Source: Deltaproteobacteria bacterium
GTDB lineage: Bacteria > Desulfobacterota > Desulfobacteria > Desulfobacterales > Desulfobacteraceae
Direction of reading: 5' to 3'
DNA length: 6,644 bases
NCBI GenBank assembly: GCA_019314105.1
Contig: JAFCZY010000107.1
Location: 1 to 6,644, forward strand
Both the position numbers and the translations under genes were made by a program. The first letter of the stretch is position 1; each line of letters opens with the position of its first letter. The notes below the pieces were generated by a model. The model ran no database searches. It was not told where the DNA came from and saw only the letters and a program-made list of their open reading frames with translations. Positions 1 through 5,885 of this stretch are shown one piece after another.

Positions 1-5
1 AAAGA

Positions 6-15
6 CAAGCGGTAA
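6..15 (+). repeat. 10-bp direct repeat, left copy (CAAGCGGTAA)
   Basis: CAAGCGGTAA occurs here, three bases outside the left inverted repeat, and again at 1340-1349. The two copies enclose the transposase gene and both inverted repeats, with a period of 1334 bases. This could be a duplicated target or core sequence, or chance. Confidence 0.35.
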
Positions 16-18
16 AAA

Positions 19-33
19 GTCAACCCCCAATTG
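19..33 (+). repeat. Left inverted repeat of the IS110 element
   Basis: GTCAACCCCCAATTG matches the reverse complement of 1279-1292 at 14 positions, with one extra A. It lies 15 bases beyond the transposase stop codon. It contains the self-complementary CCAATTGG (27-34). Confidence 0.65.
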
Positions 34-48
34 GACAGAGCCCAAATA

Positions 49-1242
49 TCAATGATTAAAGCGAACCTCATATGGTTTCTGGTTTTTAAGAACCGAAAAA
101 ACTACATGGAGCATTTTATTGGCAACATGGCTAATAGCTACCATATGTTTCTTCCCCTTTGCCTTCTGTTTTTCATAAATAGATCTAAACATAGGATCCT
201 TTGCTACCAGAGCGGCAATCTCAGCAGCCTGAATAGCAGCCGTGCGCAGGTAGCGACTCCCTCGTTTAGACATTTTGCCTTTACCTTTCTTTTCTCCACT
301 CTCATTGAGACGGACATCAAGTCCTGCAGCTGCGACAAGTTTTCTGGCCCCGTTCTTTTTTTCAGGATGAAAAACCGGCAATATTTCCGCCAGGATAGTA
401 GGCGCCCAGACTGGTCCGATACCAGGTATAGTCTGCAACAGTTTTTGCCTCTTTTTCATGTGTTTTTTAATCCGTTTTTCCAATTCTTCAATCTGCTCCA
501 AAAGGATATTCATTCGTTGAACAAGAAATCGGATTTCAAGTGCAAAGGACAAATTGGAAGCAGACAACGAAAAAGAGTTTTTAGCCGCGTTTTTAAGCCG
601 TTTAGCATGCTCTCGTCCCATACGGCCTTTGCTGGCTTCTTTCAGTATCCGGGTCAACTTCCTGATATCAATTTTTTTGATATCATCTGCTGTCGGATAC
701 TTTTCAAGCAACTGTCTGCTTGCAACTCCAAAGATGTCAGAAAAGTAATTTGTATATTCCGGAAAAACGATATCCAGCAAACCGATCAACCTTTGTTTTT
801 CAGCAATAAAGGTCCGGCTGCACTCATAGCGCAACCGAGTCCAATTACGCAACTGACGCACCTCATCATCAGGGACTGCAGAAAACTTCAGATCTGTCTC
901 CTGCAGAATTTTGGCAATCAGCTGAGCATCCACAGAGTCGGTTTTGGTTCCCCTTATGCCCATATTGCGTCTTGCAGCCGTTATCAATGGATTAATCAGT
1001 CTAACCTGGAATCCAGTGTTAGCAAGGTAATGATAAAGTGTCATCCAGTAATGTCCGGTAGCTTCCATGCCAATAAGCAAGTTTTTTTTGGAATTATCCG
1101 TTTCTTTGAGCTTTCCAAGGAGCATATTTACCCCATCCATAGTGTTCGTTACGGTAAGATTTTTAAATACTTTTTTTCCATCATCATCCAACAATGTCGC
1201 AACATGCTTGCGTTTTGCAATATCAATTCCCAATGTCCACAT
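49..1242 (-). CDS. IS110-family DEDD transposase/recombinase
   Basis: This 397-residue protein has the IS110 architecture. The N-terminal RuvC-like domain (about 1-160) has the four expected acids: D7 (GIDIAKRK), E60 (GMEATGHYW), D102 and D105 (TKTDSVDA). A charged, probably coiled-coil segment follows at about 235-268. The C-terminal Transposase_20-type domain has an HhH-like TIPGIGP at 271-277, then AAAGLD, the serine motif ESGE (S315) and MSKRGSRYLR at 324-333. Family members excise and insert through a circular intermediate, using the DEDD acids and the conserved serine, and in studied cases a bridge RNA chooses donor and target. The ATG at 1242 has an AG-rich Shine-Dalgarno sequence (1254-1260) 11 nt upstream. 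The stop is TGA. Length and motifs are complete, so the gene looks functional. It is oriented opposite to murI, and the long open frame on its other strand is a shadow. Confidence 0.95.
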   Translation of the reverse strand: MWTLGIDIAKRKHVATLLDDDGKKVFKNLTVTNTMDGVNMLLGKLKETDNSKKNLLIGMEATGHYWMTLYHYLANTGFQVRLINPLITAARRNMGIRGTKTDSVDAQLIAKILQETDLKFSAVPDDEVRQLRNWTRLRYECSRTFIAEKQRLIGLLDIVFPEYTNYFSDIFGVASRQLLEKYPTADDIKKIDIRKLTRILKEASKGRMGREHAKRLKNAAKNSFSLSASNLSFALEIRFLVQRMNILLEQIEELEKRIKKHMKKRQKLLQTIPGIGPVWAPTILAEILPVFHPEKKNGARKLVAAAGLDVRLNESGEKKGKGKMSKRGSRYLRTAAIQAAEIAALVAKDPMFRSIYEKQKAKGKKHMVAISHVANKMLHVVFSVLKNQKPYEVRFNH

Positions 1243-1253
1243 TTTTATAATAT

Positions 1254-1273
1254 TCCTCTCCAGTTAAATGGAG
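1254..1273 (-). promoter_or_regulatory. Transposase ribosome binding site partly buried in a small hairpin
   Basis: On the minus strand, CTCCA (1273-1269) can pair with TGGAG (1262-1258) around the loop TTTAAC. The 3' arm runs into the Shine-Dalgarno sequence GAGAGGA (1260-1254), which ends 11 nt before the ATG. A stem over the ribosome site would damp transposase translation, a common way for insertion sequences to limit expression from outside transcripts. The stem is only 5 bp, so the effect is uncertain. Confidence 0.4.
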
Positions 1274-1278
1274 CTGCT

Positions 1279-1292
1279 CAATTGGGGGTGAC
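1279..1292 (-). repeat. Right inverted repeat of the IS110 element
   Basis: On the minus strand this reads GTCACCCCCAATTG, the partner of 19-33. It lies 36 bases upstream of the transposase start codon, so it marks the 5' side of the element. Confidence 0.65.
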
Positions 1293-1339
1293 GCCGACAG
1301 AACACGGCCTCGCAGCTAAATCAGTGCAGATGCGCACAT

Positions 1340-1349
1340 CAAGCGGTAA
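1340..1349 (+). repeat. 10-bp direct repeat, right copy (CAAGCGGTAA)
   Basis: Exact copy of 6-15, lying 47 bases outside the right inverted repeat. If it marks the boundary, the element is asymmetric, with a noncoding 5' end of about 97 bases. Confidence 0.35.
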
Positions 1350-1366
1350 GTGTAATAAACCGGCAT

Positions 1367-1410
1367 CGGCAGTCTTTGCAAGAGGACATGGCCTCAGGGT
1401 CTCAAAGCCG
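1367..1410 (-). ncRNA. Candidate structured RNA element (stem with internal loop)
   Basis: CTTTG (1374-1378) pairs with CAAAG (1403-1407), and CGG (1367-1369) with CCG (1408-1410). Inside, GAGG (1382-1385) pairs with CCTC (1392-1395) around a 6-base loop. The unpaired bases between the two stems form an asymmetric internal loop, AGACCCT opposite TTG on the minus strand. Bridge RNAs of IS110 elements use internal loops of this general kind for target and donor pairing. That is resemblance only; strand and function are inferred from the position upstream of the transposase. Confidence 0.2.
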
Positions 1411-1472
1411 AACCCCGGCAGCCTTTCATCTATTATGGCCAAAATAGCTTTAAAAGGCAAATGTCTCGAAAC

Positions 1473-1495
1473 GCTGCAATCGCTGCGATTGCAGC
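1473..1495. repeat. Perfect 10-bp hairpin
   Basis: GCTGCAATCG (1473-1482) and CGATTGCAGC (1486-1495) are exact reverse complements around the 3-base loop CTG. No T-run follows on either strand, so it is not a standard terminator. It resembles the compact palindromes of REP-type intergenic repeats, some of which are insertion targets of IS110 relatives. Confidence 0.6.
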
Positions 1496-1531
1496 CCCCA
1501 GTCAGCTACACTGCCTGGGATAATAAGGTGT

Positions 1532-1555
1532 TGAAAATGGCTGACGCCATTTTCA
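1532..1555. repeat. Perfect 10-bp hairpin upstream of murI
   Basis: TGAAAATGGC (1532-1541) pairs exactly with GCCATTTTCA (1546-1555) around the loop TGAC. On the plus strand GGCC and then ATTTTTATT follow, so it might act as a weak terminator before murI, though the stem is AT-rich and the T-run does not follow directly. The 3' arm plus its continuation (GCCATTTT...CAGGCCT) recurs in the palindrome at 6369-6464. Confidence 0.55.
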
Positions 1556-1595
1556 GGCCTATTTTTATTCTTTATACGAGGGTCTATAAATTAAT

Positions 1596-2399
1596 TTGGA
1601 AAAAGAAATAATCATACATAAACATCCCATAGGTATTTTTGATTCCGGTGTCGGCGGGCTTTCTGTTTTAAAGGAAATCAAAAAAATTCTTCCTTGTGAA
1701 TCTATCAATTATTTTGCAGATAGCGGCAATTGTCCATATGGATCCAAACCAAAGGATGAGGCGCTTTCTCTGGCCAGAAAAAATGTAGAATTTCTTCTTA
1801 AACTCAATTGTAAGTTGATTGTTATTGCCTGTAATACGGTAACTGCTGTGGCCATAGACAGTTTTAGATCAAAATATAAGGTGCCGTTTGTTGGAATGGA
1901 GCCTGCCTTAAAACCTGCTGCAATGCAAACCAAAAGCAAAAAAATAGGAATTCTTGCTACGGAAAATACGTTTAATGGTAGACTTTTTAAACAAACATTT
2001 GAAAAATATACCCGTGGTATAGAGGTATTTGTTCAGCCGGGATATGGCCTTGTTGAGCTCGTTGAAAAAGGTGAGCAAAACAGTGAAAAAGCTCAAAGCC
2101 TTTTAGAGAAATACCTTTTGCCTATGCTGGCAAAAAAAGTAGATACGATTGTGCTGGGCTGCACTCATTACCCCTTTTTGGAAAATATGATTAAAAAAGT
2201 CACAAAAAACAGTGTAACCATTATTGATTCTGCCAATGCAGTTGCTGCCCAGACAAAGAGGCTTTTGATCGAATTTGATTTAATGTCAAATGATGCTATT
2301 GATCCTGAGTTCATTTTTTATACAACAGGGGAAAAAACAATCGCGAAAAAATTTTTATCCTTTGAAAAGGGCAGTCCTTATCGATTTGAACAACTATAA
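1596..2399 (+). CDS. murI: Glutamate racemase
   Basis: It interconverts L- and D-glutamate in the cytoplasm, supplying D-glutamate for peptidoglycan precursors. The 267-residue protein is of normal length and carries the family signatures: IFDSGVGGLSV at 14-24 (D16, S17), the DSGNCPYG loop at 42-49, catalytic C79 in IACNTVTA, and the second catalytic C189 in GCTHYPF (188-194) with H191. E154 in GLVELVE also fits. These two cysteines perform the two-base racemization. The start is set by elimination. The conserved FDSGVGGL begins at residue 15, an in-frame stop lies at 1587-1589, and no ATG occurs before residue 101, so TTG at 1596 is the best start. GAGGGT (1578-1583) lies 12 nt upstream as a ribosome site. 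The gene stands alone and converges on the minus-strand cluster with 12 nt between stop codons. Confidence 0.95.
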   Translation: MEKEIIIHKHPIGIFDSGVGGLSVLKEIKKILPCESINYFADSGNCPYGSKPKDEALSLARKNVEFLLKLNCKLIVIACNTVTAVAIDSFRSKYKVPFVGMEPALKPAAMQTKSKKIGILATENTFNGRLFKQTFEKYTRGIEVFVQPGYGLVELVEKGEQNSEKAQSLLEKYLLPMLAKKVDTIVLGCTHYPFLENMIKKVTKNSVTIIDSANAVAAQTKRLLIEFDLMSNDAIDPEFIFYTTGEKTIAKKFLSFEKGSPYRFEQL

Positions 2400-2411
2400 A
2401 GTTGAGTGTTT

Positions 2412-2645
2412 TTATTTTTTCAGCCGAAGGATAAGTTCTCTTTCCAGGTGTTGAATAATAATTTTTAAAGTATGGCTTTCCTGGACAGGACCGGAATTAT
2501 TCCATCCCATTTTCATTGCCCGGTCTTTTATGGTTCTAAATTGGGACAAAGAAGTAGCAACATCTTTCCAGGCAAAGAGTTTTTGCAGGATATGACGCTC
2601 TTCAGAGCTTAAATTCTTGAGCCCAGACTGAAAATCTTTTTGCAT
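2412..2645 (-). CDS. Small protein of unknown function (77 residues)
   Basis: I do not recognise a family. The predicted protein is charged and looks mostly helical, with a segment rich in L, E, R and K at the start (LSSEERHILQKLFAW) and again at the end (IIQHLERELILRLKK). It has no signal peptide, membrane segment or metal-binding motif. It is the last gene of the lnt-prfB-HD cluster, and its ATG lies inside the end of the HD gene (44-nt overlap, different frame), which suggests translational coupling. No strong Shine-Dalgarno sequence precedes it, and no other usual start codon lies between the ATG and residue 44. It stops 12 nt from the murI stop. Its protein-like composition and position favour a real gene, but without homologs in hand it could be spurious. 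Confidence 0.5.
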   Translation of the reverse strand: MQKDFQSGLKNLSSEERHILQKLFAWKDVATSLSQFRTIKDRAMKMGWNNSGPVQESHTLKIIIQHLERELILRLKK

Positions 2646-3150
2646 GATCTTTGTTTATTCTCTCAAGTTCTTTAATGATTTGAATTGTGGTTATTTTTTT
2701 GTCGGCATTTTTTTGATTTTTAGAGTGATATTTGTCTGCAACACAGACAATTTTTTCTTCAAGGCTGATGGGTACCATATCTCTCTGGGGCAGCGGAAGG
2801 CCGTTTGATATGATGTTTTCTTTTGTAATTCCCGCACCCGTATGCCGCTCACAGACAAGGCCGTATTCAGGGGGCAGTCCCTGTTCATCCAAAAGCATTC
2901 GTCCAAGGTATCCGTGACAGATATAAGGCACCTCTCCGTTACAGCCAATAGAATCTGCCCGGGTCAGATAGATGCCGATATCATGCAGCATGGCAGCCTT
3001 TTTAATAAAGTTAAAATCCGGGGTTAGATGCGTCAAAGTTTTGGCAATTTCAAGGCTTTTTTCAGTAACAATTTGACTGTGTTCAACAAGAATCTGGTAA
3101 GATTTTGTACCGGGCGTATAAAATTTTTCAATGATGAAGAGCGGGTCCAT
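2602..3150 (-). CDS. HD-domain (HDIG-type) phosphohydrolase-like protein
   Basis: With a start at 3150 the protein has 182 residues. It shows the ordered metal ligands of the HD superfamily: H24 (VEHSQIV), H56-D57 (MLHDIGIY), H79 (ICHGYLG), H103 (CERHTGAG) and D139 (CVADKYHSK). HD proteins are metal-dependent phosphohydrolases acting on nucleotides or phosphodiesters; the substrate cannot be read from the sequence. There is no membrane segment or attached sensor domain. The ATG at 3150 lies 4 nt past the prfB stop. The frame is open up to an ATG at 3198, but that would overlap prfB by 44 nt. AAGGAG lies about 18 nt upstream of 3150, farther than usual, so translation probably depends on ribosomes finishing prfB. 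The stop is TGA. The overlap with the next small gene supports one transcript. Confidence 0.85.
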   Translation of the reverse strand: MDPLFIIEKFYTPGTKSYQILVEHSQIVTEKSLEIAKTLTHLTPDFNFIKKAAMLHDIGIYLTRADSIGCNGEVPYICHGYLGRMLLDEQGLPPEYGLVCERHTGAGITKENIISNGLPLPQRDMVPISLEEKIVCVADKYHSKNQKNADKKITTIQIIKELERINKDHAKRFSVWAQEFKL

Positions 3151-3154
3151 TTTT

Positions 3155-4244
3155 TTATGAGAGTAAAACTCCTTCAATAAACGGGTCGAGATCGCCATTC
3201 AGAACTCTGTCTACATCCCCCATTTCAAAGTCTGTTCGATGGTCTTTAACCATCCTGTAGGGGTGAAGAACATAGGATCGGATCTGGCTTCCCCAGGCAA
3301 TATCATCTTTGCCATCGTGAAGCGTTTGCATTTTTTTGTTCTGCTTTTCTTTTTCAATCTGGTAAAGCCTTGATTTTAAAACCTTAAACGCAATCTCTTT
3401 GTTGCGGTGCTGAGAGGATTCCTGCTGGCATTGAGCCACTACTCCAGTGGGCAGATGGGTGATCCTGACCGCACTGCTGGTTTTGTTCACATGCTGTCCG
3501 CCAGCACCACTGGCCCGATACACATCAATTCTTAAGTCTGATTCATCAATATCGATTTTAATTTCATTTTTTATTTCAGGATAAACAAATACCGAGGCAA
3601 ATGATGTATGGCGTTTTCCGCTCGCATTATAGGGAGATATCCTGACAAGGCGGTGAACTCCGGATTCAACTTTCATAAACCCGTAACAGTTTTCCCCGGA
3701 AACAAGAAGGGTCGCCCCTTTAATCCCGGCCTCATCTCCTGGTTGATAATCAATAATCTGATATTTATATCCTTTTTTATCAATCCAGCGGGTGTACATG
3801 CGAAACAGCATTTCAGCCCAATCCTGAGAATCTGTTCCCCCAGCACCGGCATTGATGGAAACAAGGGCATCTCTTGCATCGTCTTCACCGTCAAGAGTGA
3901 TCTGAATAGAGAACTTTTTAATTTTTTTCTTAAGTGTAGATAAAAGGGCAGCCACTTCATTTTCACTGTCTTTATCCGATTCTTCATGGGCAAGTTCTAA
4001 AAGAACATCTGCATCTTCAATGTTTTTATAAATGTTTTCCCATGTTTCCAGAAGATTTGAAAGGGACGTTCTTTCTTTTAAAAGATCGGTTGCTTTGTCT
4101 GAATCATTCCAGAAGTTTTTCTGAGCAACAATATGGTCAAGTTCTCGGAGGCGTTTTTGCTTTACAGGCAGGTCAAAGATACTCCTTGAGTTTATCGGTT
4201 TTGGCATATAGGGCTTGAATATTTTGTTTTAATTCTACACTCAT
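3155..4244 (-). CDS. prfB: Peptide chain release factor 2 (programmed +1 frameshift)
   Basis: RF2 recognises UAA and UGA stop codons on the ribosome and triggers peptide release. Translation starts at ATG 4244, 8 nt after GAGGAG. The first 23 codons encode MSVELKQNIQALYAK and on to KEYL, then meet UGA (4175-4173). A +1 shift at CTT-TGA continues as DLPVKQKRLREL, giving 362 residues, close to E. coli RF2 (365). The open frame beginning at ATG 4207 alone would be misleading, because its first 11 residues are read from the unused frame. Conserved features are the helical N-terminal domain (to about 110), AGAGGTDSQDWAEML, the stop-codon-recognition tripeptide S203-P204-Y205 (normally SPF in RF2), and the catalytic GGQ at 248-250 in SGAGGQHVNKTSSAVR. 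The gene ends with TAA. It follows lnt by 12 nt and precedes the HD gene by 4 nt. Regulation is presumably autogenous: when RF2 is scarce the UGA is read slowly and frameshifting rises. Confidence 0.96.
4173..4187 (-). promoter_or_regulatory. prfB: prfB programmed +1 frameshift site
   Basis: On the minus strand the site reads AAG GAG TAT CTT TGA. An internal Shine-Dalgarno-like AGGAG lies 3 nt upstream of the slippery CTT, followed by the in-frame UGA and then C, the poor termination context used in E. coli prfB. The UGA is codon 24 (E. coli codon 26). Shifting from CUU to UUU places GAC as the next codon, which joins the RF2 body exactly. Confidence 0.95.
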
Positions 4245-4252
4245 TTTGATTT

Positions 4253-4258
4253 CTCCTC
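4253..4258 (-). promoter_or_regulatory. prfB ribosome binding site overlapping the lnt stop codon
   Basis: GAGGAG ends 8 nt before the prfB ATG (4244). Its first two bases are the last two bases of the lnt UGA stop (4259-4257). A ribosome stopping on lnt therefore covers the prfB ribosome site, so the two genes are probably translationally coupled. Confidence 0.8.
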
Positions 4259-5837
4259 AACTTTTTTTTCTAAACCCTTTTAACATAAAAGCAAAGCAGA
4301 TTGCAACGATTGAACTGATGGCAAAAATATCTCCATATTTTGTATAGAAACTAATCCGGTTCAAGACAGGGACTTGTCGCGTAATGGTCTGGTCTGTGAA
4401 CAAGTCGGTTTTTTCAAGGATTTTCCCCTTGGGATCGATGAAACCTGAAATTCCTGTATTTGCAGCTCTTGCAACAGTTCTATGGTTTTCAACAGCTCGG
4501 AATACAGCAATGGAAAAATGCTGCAAAGCTGCCGATGTATGCCCAAACCAGGCATCATTGGTAATGGTGATGAGGATATCCGCCCCGTTTTTTACAAATT
4601 TGGATGCAATGGACGGAAAGAGAATTTCAAAGCAGATGAGCACCCCTGTTTTGCGTGTGACCTTCAGGTTATGATGATTGAACTCCAAAGGCGTAAATGT
4701 TTTATCACCAATGGAAAAATTTCCTGCCTGGGCAGTGATTTTTCCTAAAAATGTCAGATAGTTTCCCAGAGGAACATATTCTCCGAACGGCACCAGGTGG
4801 TGTTTATCATAGGTTCCTGTAACAATGGAAAACCGGTTCAGCATGTAAGCCCGATTGTAAAATTTGATCTGATTTTTATCATATTCAAATGCAGGACTTC
4901 CGATCAGAAAGTTTGTTTTTAATGATCGCACACATTGATCCACCTGGTTTGACAACTGCCTGTCAAACCCGTAATAAAACGGCAGAGCAGTTTCCGGCCA
5001 TATCACAAGGTCAGCTTTTTTTGAATCCGCCCTTTTTGATTCAGCACGGGAAAGATGGATATATTTTTCTATCGTCCGGGCCTTAAATGCATCATTCCAT
5101 TTTAAATTCTGTTTAATATTGCCCTGAACAATAGAAATATTTGTTTTTTGTGCGGCTTTAATTTGAGAATCGATGGTGTTGATTTTTTGGCTGCCGTAAA
5201 AAAGAACGCCTGCGCTCAGGATGATCGTATAAATAACCGGTAGAAATAGTTTTTTTCGCAGATTTTTTTTAACCCCCGTCGTCCAGATGACTGCCAGAAG
5301 ATAATTGATGAGAACAATGAGAAAGGATACCCCGTAAACCCCTGAAAAATCAGCAATCTGAATCAATGAAAGATTTGAATACTGGCTGTATCCCAACCCC
5401 CCCCATGAAAAGCCTGTGAATGCATATGTTCTGATATACTCAAGAGCCGTCCAGAGGCAGGATGCCAATAAGGGCGAGAACCAGGATTTTTGATCTATCT
5501 TTTTTAAAAGAAAGGCAAAAATCGCTGGATATAGAGCAAGGTAGAAACATAAAAGGATGAGTGTGGAAATTGCAAGAACCGGGTGAAGCCCGCCATATAC
5601 ATGTACAGTTGGGACAATCCAGTAAATAAGGGTTAAAAAAAAGAAAAATCCTGCAATAAAACCGCTGTAAAACGACTCTTTTGATGTCATCGACTGGATG
5701 GATACAAGCCACGGAACCAGGGCAAAAAAAGCAAGGTATGAGAGTCCTGCCTTAGGAAAGCAGAGCGTTAAAGCCATGCCGCTTATCAGTGCGGGAAAGT
5801 ATTTGAGCAAAAAAGAATTGTTTTTTTGATCCATCAT
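4257..5837 (-). CDS. lnt: Apolipoprotein N-acyltransferase
   Basis: This inner-membrane enzyme transfers a fatty acid from phospholipid to the N-terminal cysteine of diacylated lipoproteins, the last step of lipoprotein maturation in Gram-negative bacteria. The 526-residue protein has the family layout: an N-terminal bundle of hydrophobic segments (about 12-46, 57-77, 86-112, 119-137, 160-185 and 197-214), a periplasmic nitrilase-like domain (about 230-480), and a last membrane helix near 500-520. The catalytic triad is visible as E282 (VIWPETALPF), K345 (TYDKHHLVPFGEY) and C402 (GVLICFEIL), matching E267/K335/C387 of E. coli with E404 and E353 nearby. FSWGGLGYSQ at 143-152 is the conserved membrane-domain motif. 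Two tandem ATGs (5837 and 5834) are possible starts, and neither has a good Shine-Dalgarno sequence, only an A-rich leader. It is the first gene of the cluster. A G8 run encodes W145-G147. Confidence 0.96.
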   Translation of the reverse strand: MMDQKNNSFLLKYFPALISGMALTLCFPKAGLSYLAFFALVPWLVSIQSMTSKESFYSGFIAGFFFFLTLIYWIVPTVHVYGGLHPVLAISTLILLCFYLALYPAIFAFLLKKIDQKSWFSPLLASCLWTALEYIRTYAFTGFSWGGLGYSQYSNLSLIQIADFSGVYGVSFLIVLINYLLAVIWTTGVKKNLRKKLFLPVIYTIILSAGVLFYGSQKINTIDSQIKAAQKTNISIVQGNIKQNLKWNDAFKARTIEKYIHLSRAESKRADSKKADLVIWPETALPFYYGFDRQLSNQVDQCVRSLKTNFLIGSPAFEYDKNQIKFYNRAYMLNRFSIVTGTYDKHHLVPFGEYVPLGNYLTFLGKITAQAGNFSIGDKTFTPLEFNHHNLKVTRKTGVLICFEILFPSIASKFVKNGADILITITNDAWFGHTSAALQHFSIAVFRAVENHRTVARAANTGISGFIDPKGKILEKTDLFTDQTITRQVPVLNRISFYTKYGDIFAISSIVAICFAFMLKGFRKKS

Positions 5838-5885
5838 TTTTTTTGTCTTATGTTTTTAAAAAAAGTTGCTATACTTAACAGTTAG

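Larger units (their letters stand above)
19..1292 (-). mobile_element. IS110-family insertion sequence (boundaries approximate)
   Basis: One intact IS110-type transposase gene is flanked by an imperfect inverted repeat: GTCAACCCCCAATTG at 19-33 and, on the minus strand, GTCACCCCCAATTG at 1279-1292. Short inverted repeats near the ends are typical of the IS1111 branch of IS110; the IS110 branch proper usually lacks them. If the repeats are the ends, the element is about 1.27 kb with only about 30 and 37 noncoding bases outside the gene. That is short for a family whose members normally carry a structured guide (bridge) RNA in one noncoding end. The element may therefore extend left of position 1 or right into the hairpin-rich sequence up to about 1560. 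A 10-bp direct repeat (6-15 and 1340-1349) suggests a second possible boundary. The family is certain; the ends are not. Confidence 0.7.
1293..1595. other. Hairpin-rich intergenic stretch between the IS and murI
   Basis: About 300 bases with no convincing gene. It holds a compound stem-loop (1367-1410) and two perfect 10-bp hairpins (1473-1495 and 1532-1555). The transposase would have it as its upstream noncoding sequence, and murI would have it as its promoter region. No good -35/-10 pair for murI stands out. A plus-strand frame stays open from an ATG at 1330 to 1611 (93 codons), running 16 bases into murI. I regard it as doubtful because it has no clear ribosome site and the hairpins explain the sequence better. 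Possible identities are an IS110 guide-RNA end, a REP-like host repeat that attracted the IS, or the murI leader. Confidence 0.5.

Noticed and set aside
1293..1595. Integron attC site or CRISPR array in the hairpin-rich stretch
   Set aside because: The hairpins have no RYYYAAC/GTTRRRY core pair, and there are no regularly spaced identical repeats.
31..1611. Plus-strand open frame of 526 codons covering the IS110 gene and the murI upstream region
   Set aside because: Most of it is antisense to the well-supported transposase, the translation has no recognisable domain, and it ends inside murI. Only the part from 1330 onward is independent, and it has no clear ribosome site.
2391..2422. Terminator between murI and the converging cluster
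   Set aside because: CAACT-ATAA-AGTTG (2391-2404) followed by T-runs looks suggestive, but a 5-bp AT-rich stem that includes the murI stop codon is too weak to call.
3151..3198. Extended start of the HD protein at ATG 3198
   Set aside because: It would overlap the end of prfB by 44 nt and has only a weak ribosome site. The HD-domain sequence begins after the ATG at 3150.
3608..3943. Plus-strand frame opposite prfB (111 codons)
   Set aside because: Shadow of a conserved gene; no independent coding signal. The same holds for the other frames opposite or overlapping prfB, lnt, the HD gene and murI.
3155..4207. prfB beginning at the ATG at 4207
   Set aside because: That ATG lies in the unused frame upstream of the frameshift site. 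The true start is 4244, with GAGGAG upstream and a standard shift signal at codon 24.
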